DNA from: Psoroptes ovis
Taxonomy: Eukaryota > Arthropoda > Arachnida > Sarcoptiformes > Psoroptidae
Assembly (NCBI GenBank): GCA_002943765.1
Contig: PQWQ01000012.1
Location: 434,001 to 498,000, forward strand
Reading direction: 5' to 3'
Length of the DNA: 64,000 bases
The translations under genes and the position numbers were made by a program. Shown one piece after another: positions 14,589-24,806 of the stretch (the first letter of the stretch is position 1; every line of letters begins with the position of its first letter). The notes beneath the pieces are model-generated. The model had not been told where the DNA came from. It ran no database searches and worked only from the letters and a program-made list of their open reading frames with translations.

Positions 14589-14688
14589 TTGGATTAATTG
14601 GATTTTTAATTAATTAATTACGAAAAATTAATCAAGATAATTATCGGATAAATACGAGTTATTTGAAATTTAAAATTTTTAAAAAAAT

Positions 14689-16523
14689 TCAAAAATTCAA
14701 ATCAATTCCTCTTTCTTCACAAAATATTTCATGTCTTGAACAAACTTCATTCGAAAATTTTTGTCCACATTTTTTACATTTTAACATGTTATCTTGTTGT
14801 TGATTACTGGCCAATTGATTGGTCAGATTCTGCCGATTAGCCGCTGGCAGCTCAGCCAATAGCTGATTGCTCGATTGACCATTTGTTGGTTGATCCAATT
14901 GATCAGCAGCAACGAGATGTTTCGATTGTCGTCGTTGTTCGTTCGATTGTTTCATCGATTGATCCATTTGATTCGACTGATCCGATTGTTTATTCGATCG
15001 ATTTGATGATTGATTTTTATCATTGAAAAATATGATTAAATCATTATCATGATCATCATTATGACTGGCTACCATTCGATTATCATCATCATTACTTGGG
15101 GGATTATCACCATTATTTGCGCGACGTTTTTGTTTTAAATTTTCCAAAAATTTTTGTCTCGATAATTTCCATTTTGGTATTTTATCCTGGCCATCATTAC
15201 CATGGCCATTATCACCACTACCACTGTGACCATGACCATGATCACGATGATTATTATCTTCTCTATTATCACTATTATTTGACTTGTTATCTTTTGACAA
15301 ATGATGACCAGCAATTGGCTAGAAAAAAAGTGGTAAAAATTAATGCAAATCACCGACAGCAGATCGCGCAGCTGCTCCAAGTTTAAATTTGTATTTCGTA
15401 CCTTGTATTTCGGCGGTTTCAAATGCTGCCCGCCACCATCATCATTCGTATCTTCAGCCACTTTCGAATCAATTTTATTCGAATTTTTACCATTTTGATC
15501 ATTTGGATTATTTGTATTATCACCACCACTATGATTATCACTTGAAAGACGTTGTTTCGATGATTGAAATACAGGCCGATGTTTACGTTGAATACGGCCA
15601 CAAATATCCATATGTGTTTGTAAACGATCTTTGGCTGCAAATTTTCTTTGACAATATTTACATTGTTGTTGTTGTTGTTGATGTTGAGTGTTTGATGAAT
15701 TTTTACGTATTCGGGATTGTGGTGCTACTGCTGGTGTTGGTGTTACGGCCGTTGTTGATTCATCTGAATTTGTTTGTTGATGATTCGAATGATGATGGCT
15801 GCTCATCGAAACACTTGAAACATTTCTCAATGATTGTTTGGTTGTCGGTGTTGATGTTGCAATCATAATGTTACCAACACTTGAACGATGTTTTGCTGTC
15901 GATTGTTGATGTTGGTGCTGGTGATGATGATGATCAAAATCATTGTTTATCATTGTTGTTGTTTGATGATTGATTACCGAATTTCGACGTCCTAACAATT
16001 TTTTGGAATATTTCGATGGCGCATGCTGATGCTGATAGTAATTATCACATGATGTCGGTGTTGACATGATCATATTTGATTGTTGATTATGATGTTGATA
16101 ATAAACATTACCCAATGATTTTACACGTGATAATTTGGTCATTTGATTGGTGGAGAATCGGGGTTGATGCTGGTGGTAATGTGACTGATTCGATTCGACA
16201 ACATTCGATTGATTATGATTTGTATTACTCGAATAACATCGATTTATCGATGATGATGATAATTCACGTTTAATATTTGCATGTCGATTATTGGTCGATA
16301 TCGATGATGATCTAGGTTGTGGTGGTGATTGACGATTCAGATTTGTTGTCGATTTTGTTCTTGTTATTCGTGATGGTTGATAATGCTGATGCTGCTGTTG
16401 GTGGTAATGATTTGAAGCATTATGGTGGACATCCAACGGTGGATTATTTTGATTCTGATAGTGTTGATGTTCATCGAAAATTTTTTTCAAAAAATTTTCT
16501 CTCATTTGCTCTAAACGTGACAT
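14689..16523 (-). CDS. ZC2HC1-type C2HC zinc-finger protein
   Basis: Two exons, 16523-15402 and 15318-14689 on the minus strand, join in phase 0 across an 83-nt intron (GTACGA...TTCTAG) and give 583 residues. The start MSRLEQMRENFLKKIF resembles the N-terminal coiled segment of the family. Two C2HC fingers are visible: CKYCQRKFAAKDRLQTHMDIC around residues 285-305, followed by the family-typical HRPVFQSSKQR, and CKKCGQKFSNEVCSRHEIFC near the C-terminus. Between them IPKWKLSRQKFLENLKQKRR matches the conserved tryptophan segment that lies between the fingers in ZC2HC1 proteins. Spacers are His/Gln/Asn/Ser-rich. Family members are linked to cilia and centrosomes in some species, but I infer no specific role here. 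Confidence 0.85.
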
Positions 16524-17094
16524 ATTTAACAGGTTGCGAAGGGTTGCAAAGGTCCAAGGATTTCACACCGGTGGCGTCCAGAAGATGATGAAGATGGTTT
16601 CGAAAGCTCAAATTTGATCCGACGATGCGTAAGCTGCAAATTCAAAAGGGTCCAGGTGATCAGAAAGGTGATTTTGGACCGTAGAATTGAAGTTGATCAA
16701 AGGTTATTACCTCAAAGCTTCGGAAGACATAAACAAATAGAAAAAAATCGAGTCACATTCAACAACAAAGGCTTAAAGTTTCAAAGTCAAATTTTAACAA
16801 AACACACAAAGACAAATACATGACTTGGTGATATATGAATGTTGAATGTTTTCAAGCTTCAACAAGCTTAAACAAGCAGCAGCAGCAGCCGCAGCGATAG
16901 CAAAAGCGAAACAAAACGAATTATCATCCATGAATCAGTGATAATTGTTTTTGTCAAAGAAAAAAACTGGAAAAAACAAAGAGAAAATGAAATAGATTTG
17001 TCATAGACTTTGAATGATGTCACATAATCATAATTATCTTCAGTTGTTGCCATTCATTAATTATCTTCAATTGAAGCCAATTCAAGATTATATA

Positions 17095-17211
17095 AAGGTT
17101 TAAAGATTTGATTCAGAGTTTAAAAATTGAATTTCGTAATTTTACAATGTAAAATTACATTCAAAACTCTGAAAATCAATTTTAAAACTCTGAATTAAAA
17201 CTTTAAACCTT
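17095..17211. repeat. Long imperfect inverted repeat, MITE-like
   Basis: The left arm begins AAGGTTTAAAG and continues through ATTCAGAGTTT to GTAATTTTAC. The right arm is its reverse complement with one extra block of about 13 bases. Together they form an almost loop-free AT-rich hairpin with no coding capacity. The class is not clear. Confidence 0.6.
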
Positions 17212-18107
17212 ATGTACTTATAAATATGAACCTTTATTATTATTGAACTATTTTTTCGCCATTCATTTATTTGGCTTCGGTTTATCAGGCTATGGGCTCC
17301 GATTTCTCTCTCCAAGCTTTTCAGATCTGAGACAAAGCTTAAAACAATTATACAAAAGGTGATTAATTAATCAACAAACGAACAAAAACAAAGCGCAACA
17401 AAGCTACTGCTGTAGACTTGAATAGAGGTTGTATAAGGCTTAAATAAACTCGAAAATCATTTTTCATATCGTTCATAGATGATTATTTATGAATGATAAT
17501 TATACAAATAGTTCAAAAAATATGAATCACTGAACTTGTTTTTTTTAATGATTTTCAAAGTCAAGAGGCTTATACCTTTGCAAATATATGGCTGCGAAAA
17601 GCTTGCCAATAGCTTGATTTTGAAGCTGTAAAATGCATGAGATTTGCTCAGAGTTGACATTCATTTACTCATGACGTATCTGCTGTCTATCGATTGATTG
17701 ATTGACTGACTGATTGTTGAATAATTTGGTCAAAATACATCTGTATAATCCATGTGATGGAATTAGGTCCATATGTTCAATGGGTAAATTGTGACAAATG
17801 AGACAAGTGAACATTTGAACAATTGGCAAACAAGCTTACAGAGAAAAGCTTCTTAATTATTTTTCATATTTTTTTTTAAATTATGAAAATCTATTTTAAG
17901 GACTGAATACCTATAAGGTAAAATACATTGAAAAATTAATAGAGCAAAAAAAAAAATTCCGATTATTCAATGAATATGAACCCAATTGATGATAATAAGG
18001 ATAAAGATAATGGAAATTGATTGATAATTCATAAATTTAAGAAATTGGATTCGAAAATTTGTTCCATATTTCATCGATTTTTTCGTATAATCTTTGGTCA
18101 AAAATCT

Positions 18108-18262
18108 TTAACCCTTAAAACTCGAGTGGTGAGCATCACTCACCATAAGATGTAATGCTGCAACTCGATAGGCGCCCTTCAGTCACCATTTTATATTAGT
18201 GTGAAAAATCGCCCAGCTGCTGGCTCGCTTGCGCTGTAAATGCCTCGAGTTATAAGGGTTAA
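18108..18262 (-). mobile_element. TTAA-flanked piggyBac-type MITE, copy A
   Basis: Bounded by TTAA on each side with termini CCCTTA and TAAGGG, the target-site and end pattern of piggyBac elements. It is about 150 bp and non-coding. Its sequence is the reverse orientation of the copies at 57270 and 60437, sharing the CTCGAG end, the GGTGAG-ATCACTCACC internal inverted repeat and the GCGCAAGC/TTTACAGCGC segment. Confidence 0.85.
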
Positions 18263-19260
18263 AATCATCTCAGAAGTTGATAGACATATGATATTTGCCC
18301 GTTTTCTTTCGAATGATTCAAGTATAACTTCAAAGCTTGCGCTCACATCGCTTGTTCAACACTTGTCAATCGACAAAAATTCGCGTGCGAAGACTGAAGT
18401 GAAGGGTTTACGTTGAAGATATTGGTCAAAGATTTAATGTCTTAGATTTGTTGGAAGATATGTCATTAAATGAGCTGACAAAGGTACAAATGATTGATAA
18501 TTTTTCAATCCCATATAAATATTTGTTCAAATATCTGTTCAAATACCTTTTCTTTTACCTTTTCATTTGATTAATTTTGATTTCTCAGAACGAAAAAATT
18601 TCAAAAATATGTCATTCCATGGCAATAAACAAAGTGGTAGTCGCTGATAATAATCATATAATTCAAATAATGATTATGTGAATTATATGATCAACGATAT
18701 CATTGATCAATGGTATGTAAGGCTCATTTTTCCCGTGTGATATCGAAGTGGTGCTGTCGATTAGTGAATGAAGTAGAAAGCAACTGGTCTATTAACGATT
18801 TGCGCTTTTCTGAAACGCATATTTTCAAAGATATTTTCGAATCCAATTGACGGGAAAATTGATTAATTAATTTAATTTCTGAAATTTCTCCGAAATCGGA
18901 TTGATTTAATTGATATGAAATCAGTGAAATGAAATGACTGATGGAAATATATGTTTTCCGAGAAATATGTTTGTTTATTTTGATGATTCAAAGATTTTCT
19001 AATTAAACTTTACTCAGATTCAAATTTCCGAATGACCCTTTCAAAACCTTTGGAATGTTTTTCCCGTACAAATTTTTTGTCATTGAGCTGTATATTTTTC
19101 AAAAAATTTTCAAAAATTTTTCAAAGACTATAGCCTAGCCTAAGATTATAGCCTTAGATTTTTTTCGAAAATTTTGTCGATGTATTGCATTAGATTTAGA
19201 TTTAGATTTTTTCGATTTTTGAACATGTTTTTAATTTCATAATTATTTAACATTTACATA

Positions 19261-19266
19261 TTTATT
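19261..19266 (-). terminator. Candidate poly(A) signal of Lim3
   Basis: AATAAA on the minus strand about 320 bases after the Lim3 stop codon, in AT-rich DNA. Confidence 0.35.
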
Positions 19267-19584
19267 CATTATTGAGTTATAATTAATCATAATTAATTAT
19301 GTAATTAAAATTTATGATTAGTAATTAAAACCATTATTTGAATTTTAAATTAAAAAAAGAAAAAATTTCTGTGTGGTAATTAATTGTAATTATTATGGAC
19401 ATTGTTTTGAATATTATTATTACAAAAGATAATTGCTCAGCAGGCGCCCGTAAGACAAACAAGCAATCTTTAGATTAAGTAATCAAAAACATGTCTATGA
19501 GGCCGATCGAGGTTCCCTACCCCGCCAGATTGATTTGTAAAGGTTGACATCTTTTCGAATCTGACTATGTGATTATGATTCTTT

Positions 19585-22500
19585 TTATGATGTGTAAATA
19601 TGATGATTTGAACGATGATGAGGATTATGGTTATGAGTATTATGATGATGATGATGATGTAGCTGTTGATGCGATAAATGATGATGGTCAATGTTAAATT
19701 TATTATCATTCAGCTTATTGTTGATTGAATTTGGACCATTATCCATAATGTTATCATTATTTGGATTGTCTGTACTATTTTTATGAATATTTTTATCATT
19801 AATATTATTGTTATTTTCATTATCAACAATATCATTGACTAAATCATTATCATCAATATCATTATCATCGACAATATTATCATCATCATCATCCTCATTA
19901 TTATCAACGAAATTATCATCATCATCTACAATATCATCATCATCATCATCATCAATCGAATCATCATCATCAATATCAACATCATCAATAATAGCATCAT
20001 CGAACCATGATGAACATGATGTTGATGATGTTTCATTGGCTAACAGCGTTGATGATGCATTACTTGATGGCATTGTATCGATTGATGATGATAATAATGT
20101 AGTGGTATTACCACCAATTATCATTGTACCATTATTATTAAGAATATTTCCGGATAAATTATTCGTATTTCCACCACCATTACCACCACCGTTACCACCA
20201 CCATTCGATGATGACCAACGTGAACTAGACAATGGTGATGATTGTGGACTATGTATCATTAAATTCATTGATGATGTCGACGATGTTGATGTACCATTTG
20301 TATTTGTATTCATATGTATAATCATATTATTAGATGATGATGATGTCGGTGATAATGCTCCTGATGCTGATGTTGATGATTTATTCGATGTATCTTTTTT
20401 CAATCGTTTCTCTTTGGCTCGTCGATTTTGAAACCAAACCTGAATTTGATAAATGAAAATAAACGAATGATAAATCAATGATATCAAATAAATGAATTAT
20501 TATATCGTGAGGTCGTCCCAAAATTTATGTCGGTCTACGGACACTGAAAACAATGCAACTGCCCATTAGATGGTCAGCCAGAACTTTCTGGACGACCCAA
20601 AATATATTGACAATGGTAATATTGGTAATTGGCAAATAATTATAACTTGTAATTATTATGATTAACGATTTACTCAATGAGACACAGAGACAAAGATACG
20701 AGCTGTAAATTGACATGACATAATTATCATCGAATGTTGAATGTCGAATGTAGAATAAATGGATGGATATATAATTATCATATTGACATAGAAATATTCA
20801 TCATAATAATAAGGCTGATAATGATAATGATTTCGATGATAATTTCACAATAATTACAGGTGGGTGTGTGTATGTCTGTGCATGTGTATGTTTGTGTTTG
20901 CATTGACATTGTTTGTGTTTGACATTTCAAAGTGTCATCAATGACTAATGAACCGAATCGAATAATGATGATAATAATAATGATTTTTTAATTTTTTTTT
21001 CATTGAATTTTGATAGTTTCTTTGTTTCTCTTTGTCAAATTATCATTCAAATCAAATCAAATTATCATCCATATTTGCCATTGAAAACTCATTAAAACGC
21101 ATTAAAAATCCATTGAAATTCATTTAAAAATCCATTGAAATCCATTGAAGATCGATTAAAATTCATTAAATTCAAATCAAAATACATTGATTTGAATACA
21201 AGTTCATTGGATTTCAAAATGAAATTTAAATTAATGAACTAAATTATTCGATTCATTATGATCACTGAGAGTTGATGTTGCTGCTGTATTGTAGTCATTG
21301 TTGTTGACATTTGACATATTTAATTGACTGACAGATTTGATTGGCATTTTTGATTGACAGGTTTGATTTTTGACATTTTTGATTGACAGGCTTGTACCAG
21401 GTTCGTGTTCACGAGGAAAATTATTGCAATTATATAAATTGCTAAAAGGTATATACGTACCTGTACAACACGCATATCAAGACCAGTATCATGACTTAAT
21501 TGTTCACGTATTTGTCTGGCTGGTTTCGGTGAACTATTATATGCTAATTTCAGTGTTTCCAATTGTTTCGCTGTTATTGTTGTACGTGGACGTTTTGATG
21601 ATGATTCTATGAATATAAGATGAATGAATGCATTAATTGATTGATGGATTGATTCATTCATTGAATAATTGAATTCAATATTTACCTCGTTGTTTAGCTG
21701 ATTCATAATCATTTTTACAAACAAGTTTATTATCTTCCATGAGATAGAATTCATCGCCTTCGGATCCAATTTGGTTATATTTAAATTTAATGGACAAGAA
21801 TCAAGGATTATAATTATAAATATGATTCAATTAACTATTTTTCTTACCTGTATTCAATGCACGTTTACATAATATACAATTAAAACAATGTAAATGATAA
21901 ACATTATCTTGTGCCCGCCGTATTATGGATGTTGGTGCAATACCTTGTTCACAATTTGCACAACGTGTTTTAGCAAAACGTTTATAGAAATCATCTTTGC
22001 AATATGGTTGTCCATTTTTCATATAACATTTTACGGCTAAATTTATATTACATTCAGAACAAACTAAACAACCTGCACATATGTGGGGGTGCATGGATGT
22101 GTGCATCAATGGAATGTTAATTAAAATTGAAAAAATGATTCATTAATCAAATTTTATGAGGATCAAAGTAAATGATTCATAAAAAAAGGACCCTAGGGGC
22201 CCTGTGGATTCACTGCATCTTATAGACCCTATGGACCCTTTGGATTCACGGGACCTTATGGACCCCATGGACCCTGTAGATTTTATGGATCCTTTGGACC
22301 CTCTGGATTCACTGGACCCGATGGACCCAGTGGACCCTGCGGATCTCATGGACCCTATCAATTTTACTTATTTCAAAGCAAAAAGAAAAAATTACCTGAA
22401 TGCCAACATGTATGACGTTCATTGGTTTCTTCATGTCCTAATTTCAATATAAAACGATCAAATATAATGCCTTCACATCCACCGCAACGTGGTAGCGAAT
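19585..22500 (-). CDS. Lim3: Lim3 (LHX3/4-type) LIM-homeobox transcription factor, 5' incomplete
   Basis: Five minus-strand exons (22500-22396, 22072-21848, 21757-21686, 21606-21461, 20439-19585) join in consistent phases (1,1,1,0) into 466 residues. Exons 1-3 encode two LIM domains, with zinc ligands in CGGC, CLVC, CKDD, CANC, HCFNC and CKND motifs and the segment DEFYLMEDNKLVC. Exon 4 starts the homeodomain KRPRTTITAKQLETLK and ends at Q46; exon 5 resumes with VWFQNRRAKEKRLKKD. These are near-exact LHX3/LHX4 signatures and differ from Lim1/LHX1. The C-tail is unusual: Ser/Asn/Gly-rich, then long Asp runs and poly-His. The exon that precedes 22500, with the initiator methionine, was not found and is expected above 22.5 kb. 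In animals Lim3 specifies motor neuron and pituitary fates. Confidence 0.9.
20440..21460 (-). other. Lim3 homeobox intron with a mariner-like palindrome
   Basis: A 1.0-kb intron splitting the homeodomain between residues 46 and 47. The donor is GTACGT at 21460 and the acceptor ends AATTCAG at 20440. It holds the element at 20504-20604 and a TG-rich tract near 20863-20915. Confidence 0.6.
20504..20604. mobile_element. Mariner-like MITE, second family
   Basis: The left end GGTCGTCCCAAAATTTATG and the right end (reverse complement GGTCGTCCAGAAAGTTCTGG) are imperfect inverted repeats with TA at both outer borders. Length is about 100 bp with a 40-50 base unique core. It differs from the 80-bp family and sits in the Lim3 homeobox intron. 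Confidence 0.55.
22190..22365. repeat. 9-bp minisatellite in a Lim3 intron
   Basis: About 19 diverged copies of a 9-base unit close to ATGGACCCT on the plus strand, lying between the first and second visible Lim3 exons. On the Lim3 strand the unit reads GGTCCANNG, equivalent to Gly-Pro-X codons interrupted by stops. Confidence 0.8.
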
Positions 22501-24401
22501 CTGTGGAAAATGAACGACAAATAACGATTAAATCGATGATTAAATGATCAAAAAATGTTTCAAAGAATGGCCGTGGCTGACCACACAAGAATCATGTGAT
22601 GAAATTCTGGAATTAATTCCGAATCATCAAATTTGGGTTTCTTTGAGGTCCCTGAATGAATAATGATACTTAGGCAAAAGCCTGCACACGCATTCGCACA
22701 CACCCACACACAAATCATTATCATTAATCAAAAAATAATCATTAACGATGATGGTAACTCGGGGACATGGTGATTTACTGAAAATGAAATATCAGCGATG
22801 TGATTGGGAGGTGTCTTCGGGAACCTAGAGTTTCACCATGTCCACGTAAGAATACCGTGTCCACCAATCACGGACATCGAGACGCACAAAACCTTCTCAA
22901 TGATTTGCGTTTGTTTATGTTCGGCTGCTTGGACAAATGAGAATTATGACCAAATTTGGATCATCAACAACGACCAAGAGAAAAATGACCAGTAAACACG
23001 TAAATTGTCCACAAAAATATTTTGAAAAATTCCATTTTCGAACCATTTAAAATCATAAATAAATGATTATTTCGTACCATTCATCAACAATAAACAACAA
23101 CAACAACAATGGTGCACGGTGAAATATGTTGGGTGATATGTGTCTCTCAGGTGTACACATTGTACAGGTGTACGACTGGTATTTTTTTGAAAACAATTTT
23201 GACCAATTTTTCATTGTGGACATTCATTTGACAAGTGAATTAATGGTCATTAAATGACTGGATAAACAACCGAAACTAAACCAAATAAACAAACAAATGG
23301 ATAAACAAACAATCCATTTTCAAACAATTTTCCCCAAACAATTTTTCAACATTTTTCATTTTTGAATTTCTCAAACCATAGAAACCGATCGTAGATTATT
23401 TGGATACCATTCATGGAAACCATTTGAAAACCAAGACCATTTCATAAGGTCACATCCCCGTGTAAGCCTCTAAGGTAGTATACCCCCGTTTTGGGAAGCC
23501 CCTTTCGGTGGTTTTTCGATGCCATGGTATTCAGGTTTGTATTTGATAAGTGTAAACTGTGACCAGTATTTTTTCAATGATTCCTAAGCAGCATTTCCAT
23601 GTATTTACCTGGCAGGCCATTAAATATGAGTAAGTTTCTGTTTTGTACATGACATTTACTGGAACATATCGAACAACAAGCAGTCGAAATGATGATCAAA
23701 ATTGATCCACAAAATGAATGACCCATGAACAATGAAACGAACAATGCTTAGGAACATCTCCTAGGTCACATAAAGGCTCACGTTACTGCTACTCAAGCTC
23801 GCTCTGAATTCAATTATTAATTTTTTGGTAACTGGCTTAATGACTGACTGAATGACGGATAAAATCACGAGGGAACCCAGTATACACCCTAGGGAATCAT
23901 TTTTGAAAATTTGCTCGTGTTTATCGCGTGTTTTCATCATCTGAATGATTAAAAATTGGAAAAATTCCCTTGGAATCCAGATACACAGATAACAGCAACA
24001 ATGACAGATTCCAGAACCCAGTGAATCTAAAGGTCAGATAAAACCAAGTCAAAAACCAGAGAATCGGACCAGAACCTGAAAGACTGGTGAACTCGTACGG
24101 CAATATCAATGAAGGTGGAAATCATTGAAGGGTAAAAATTGCGTAACACGATGTAACATGGTCCAAATTTACCAGTCAAAAGACTCCTTTGCCTGTCAAA
24201 ATACTCGTTCACCAGTCAAAATACACCTCGCCAATGAACCTTTTGCCAGTCAAAATACACCTATTAAATCAACCTTTTACCAGTCAAATCAAGTCAAGCA
24301 AAAACAGCAGAACCTTTAAAATAATGAAAAAATGTAAAATCAATTATTCCATTAAACAAATTGAACCGCACACGTATTTTCACTGTATTTTTTTATCAAA
24401 C
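22501..24401. other. Upstream part of Lim3 or its intron, no exon recognised
   Basis: Contains interleaved short inverted repeats (GGACATGGTGA at 22763-22773 against 22833-22843) and loose tandem copies of a CCAGTCAAAATAC-like unit at 24170-24295. The missing Lim3 5' exon could lie here or beyond the copia element, but I could not identify it. Confidence 0.4.
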
Positions 24402-24609
24402 ATAATATAATATGAACTATGATTGTACACACAACATATTTCAAACATGAATGTAATCAATCAGTATATAAGTCGTAGTCGATTGTTTGTTAAGATATAT
24501 ATTTTAATTTCAATTTTTTATTTATTTTAAATGTTTTTATCAATAAATATTATATATATTATATTCAAAATGATGTATTAGATTGATTCGATTTAGTTTC
24601 ATATATTAA
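24402..24609 (+). repeat. Copia 5' LTR
   Basis: Identical base for base by eye to the 3' LTR over 208 bp. Contains a TATATAAG promoter box at 24465-24472 and an AATAAA at 24542-24547. The exact borders are blurred by A/T overlap with the flanks. The outer ends read TAATATAATATG and CATATATT rather than plain TG...CA. Confidence 0.88.
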
Positions 24610-24610
24610 T

Positions 24611-24621
24611 TGGTAGCAGAG
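24611..24621 (+). other. Copia primer-binding site (initiator tRNA-Met)
   Basis: TGGTAGCAGAG, just inside the 5' LTR, is complementary to the 3' end of eukaryotic initiator tRNA-Met, the usual primer in copia elements. Confidence 0.85.
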
Positions 24622-24806
24622 AGAAAAAAAAATCATCAATACATCATTTATGTACAGTTTCATCGTATTTATTTTCATATGTGTTTTTATTGTTTCAATC
24701 GTTTTTATTGGTGTGATCAATTTTTTATTTATTTATTTCATCTATTTATTTATTGATTTATTTATTATTATTATTAAACGAATTTGAATCAATTAATGAT
24801 TGAAAA

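Larger units (their letters stand above)
16524..19584. other. Intergenic between the zinc-finger gene and Lim3
   Basis: Likely holds the zinc-finger gene promoter near 16.5-17 kb and the Lim3 3' UTR near 19.3-19.6 kb. It also contains a 117-bp imperfect inverted repeat at 17095-17211 and a TTAA-flanked MITE at 18108-18262. No further coding sequence was recognised. Confidence 0.5.

Noticed and set aside
19470..19709. Minus-strand frame ending ...FEKMSTFTNQSGGVGNLDRPHRHVFDYLI as an alternative Lim3 tail
   Set aside because: It is out of frame with the homeodomain exon, I could not place a convincing splice into it, and no family motif was recognised.
24125..24410. Short frames made of CCAGTCAAAATAC repeats
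   Set aside because: They are tandem-repeat translation with no protein character.
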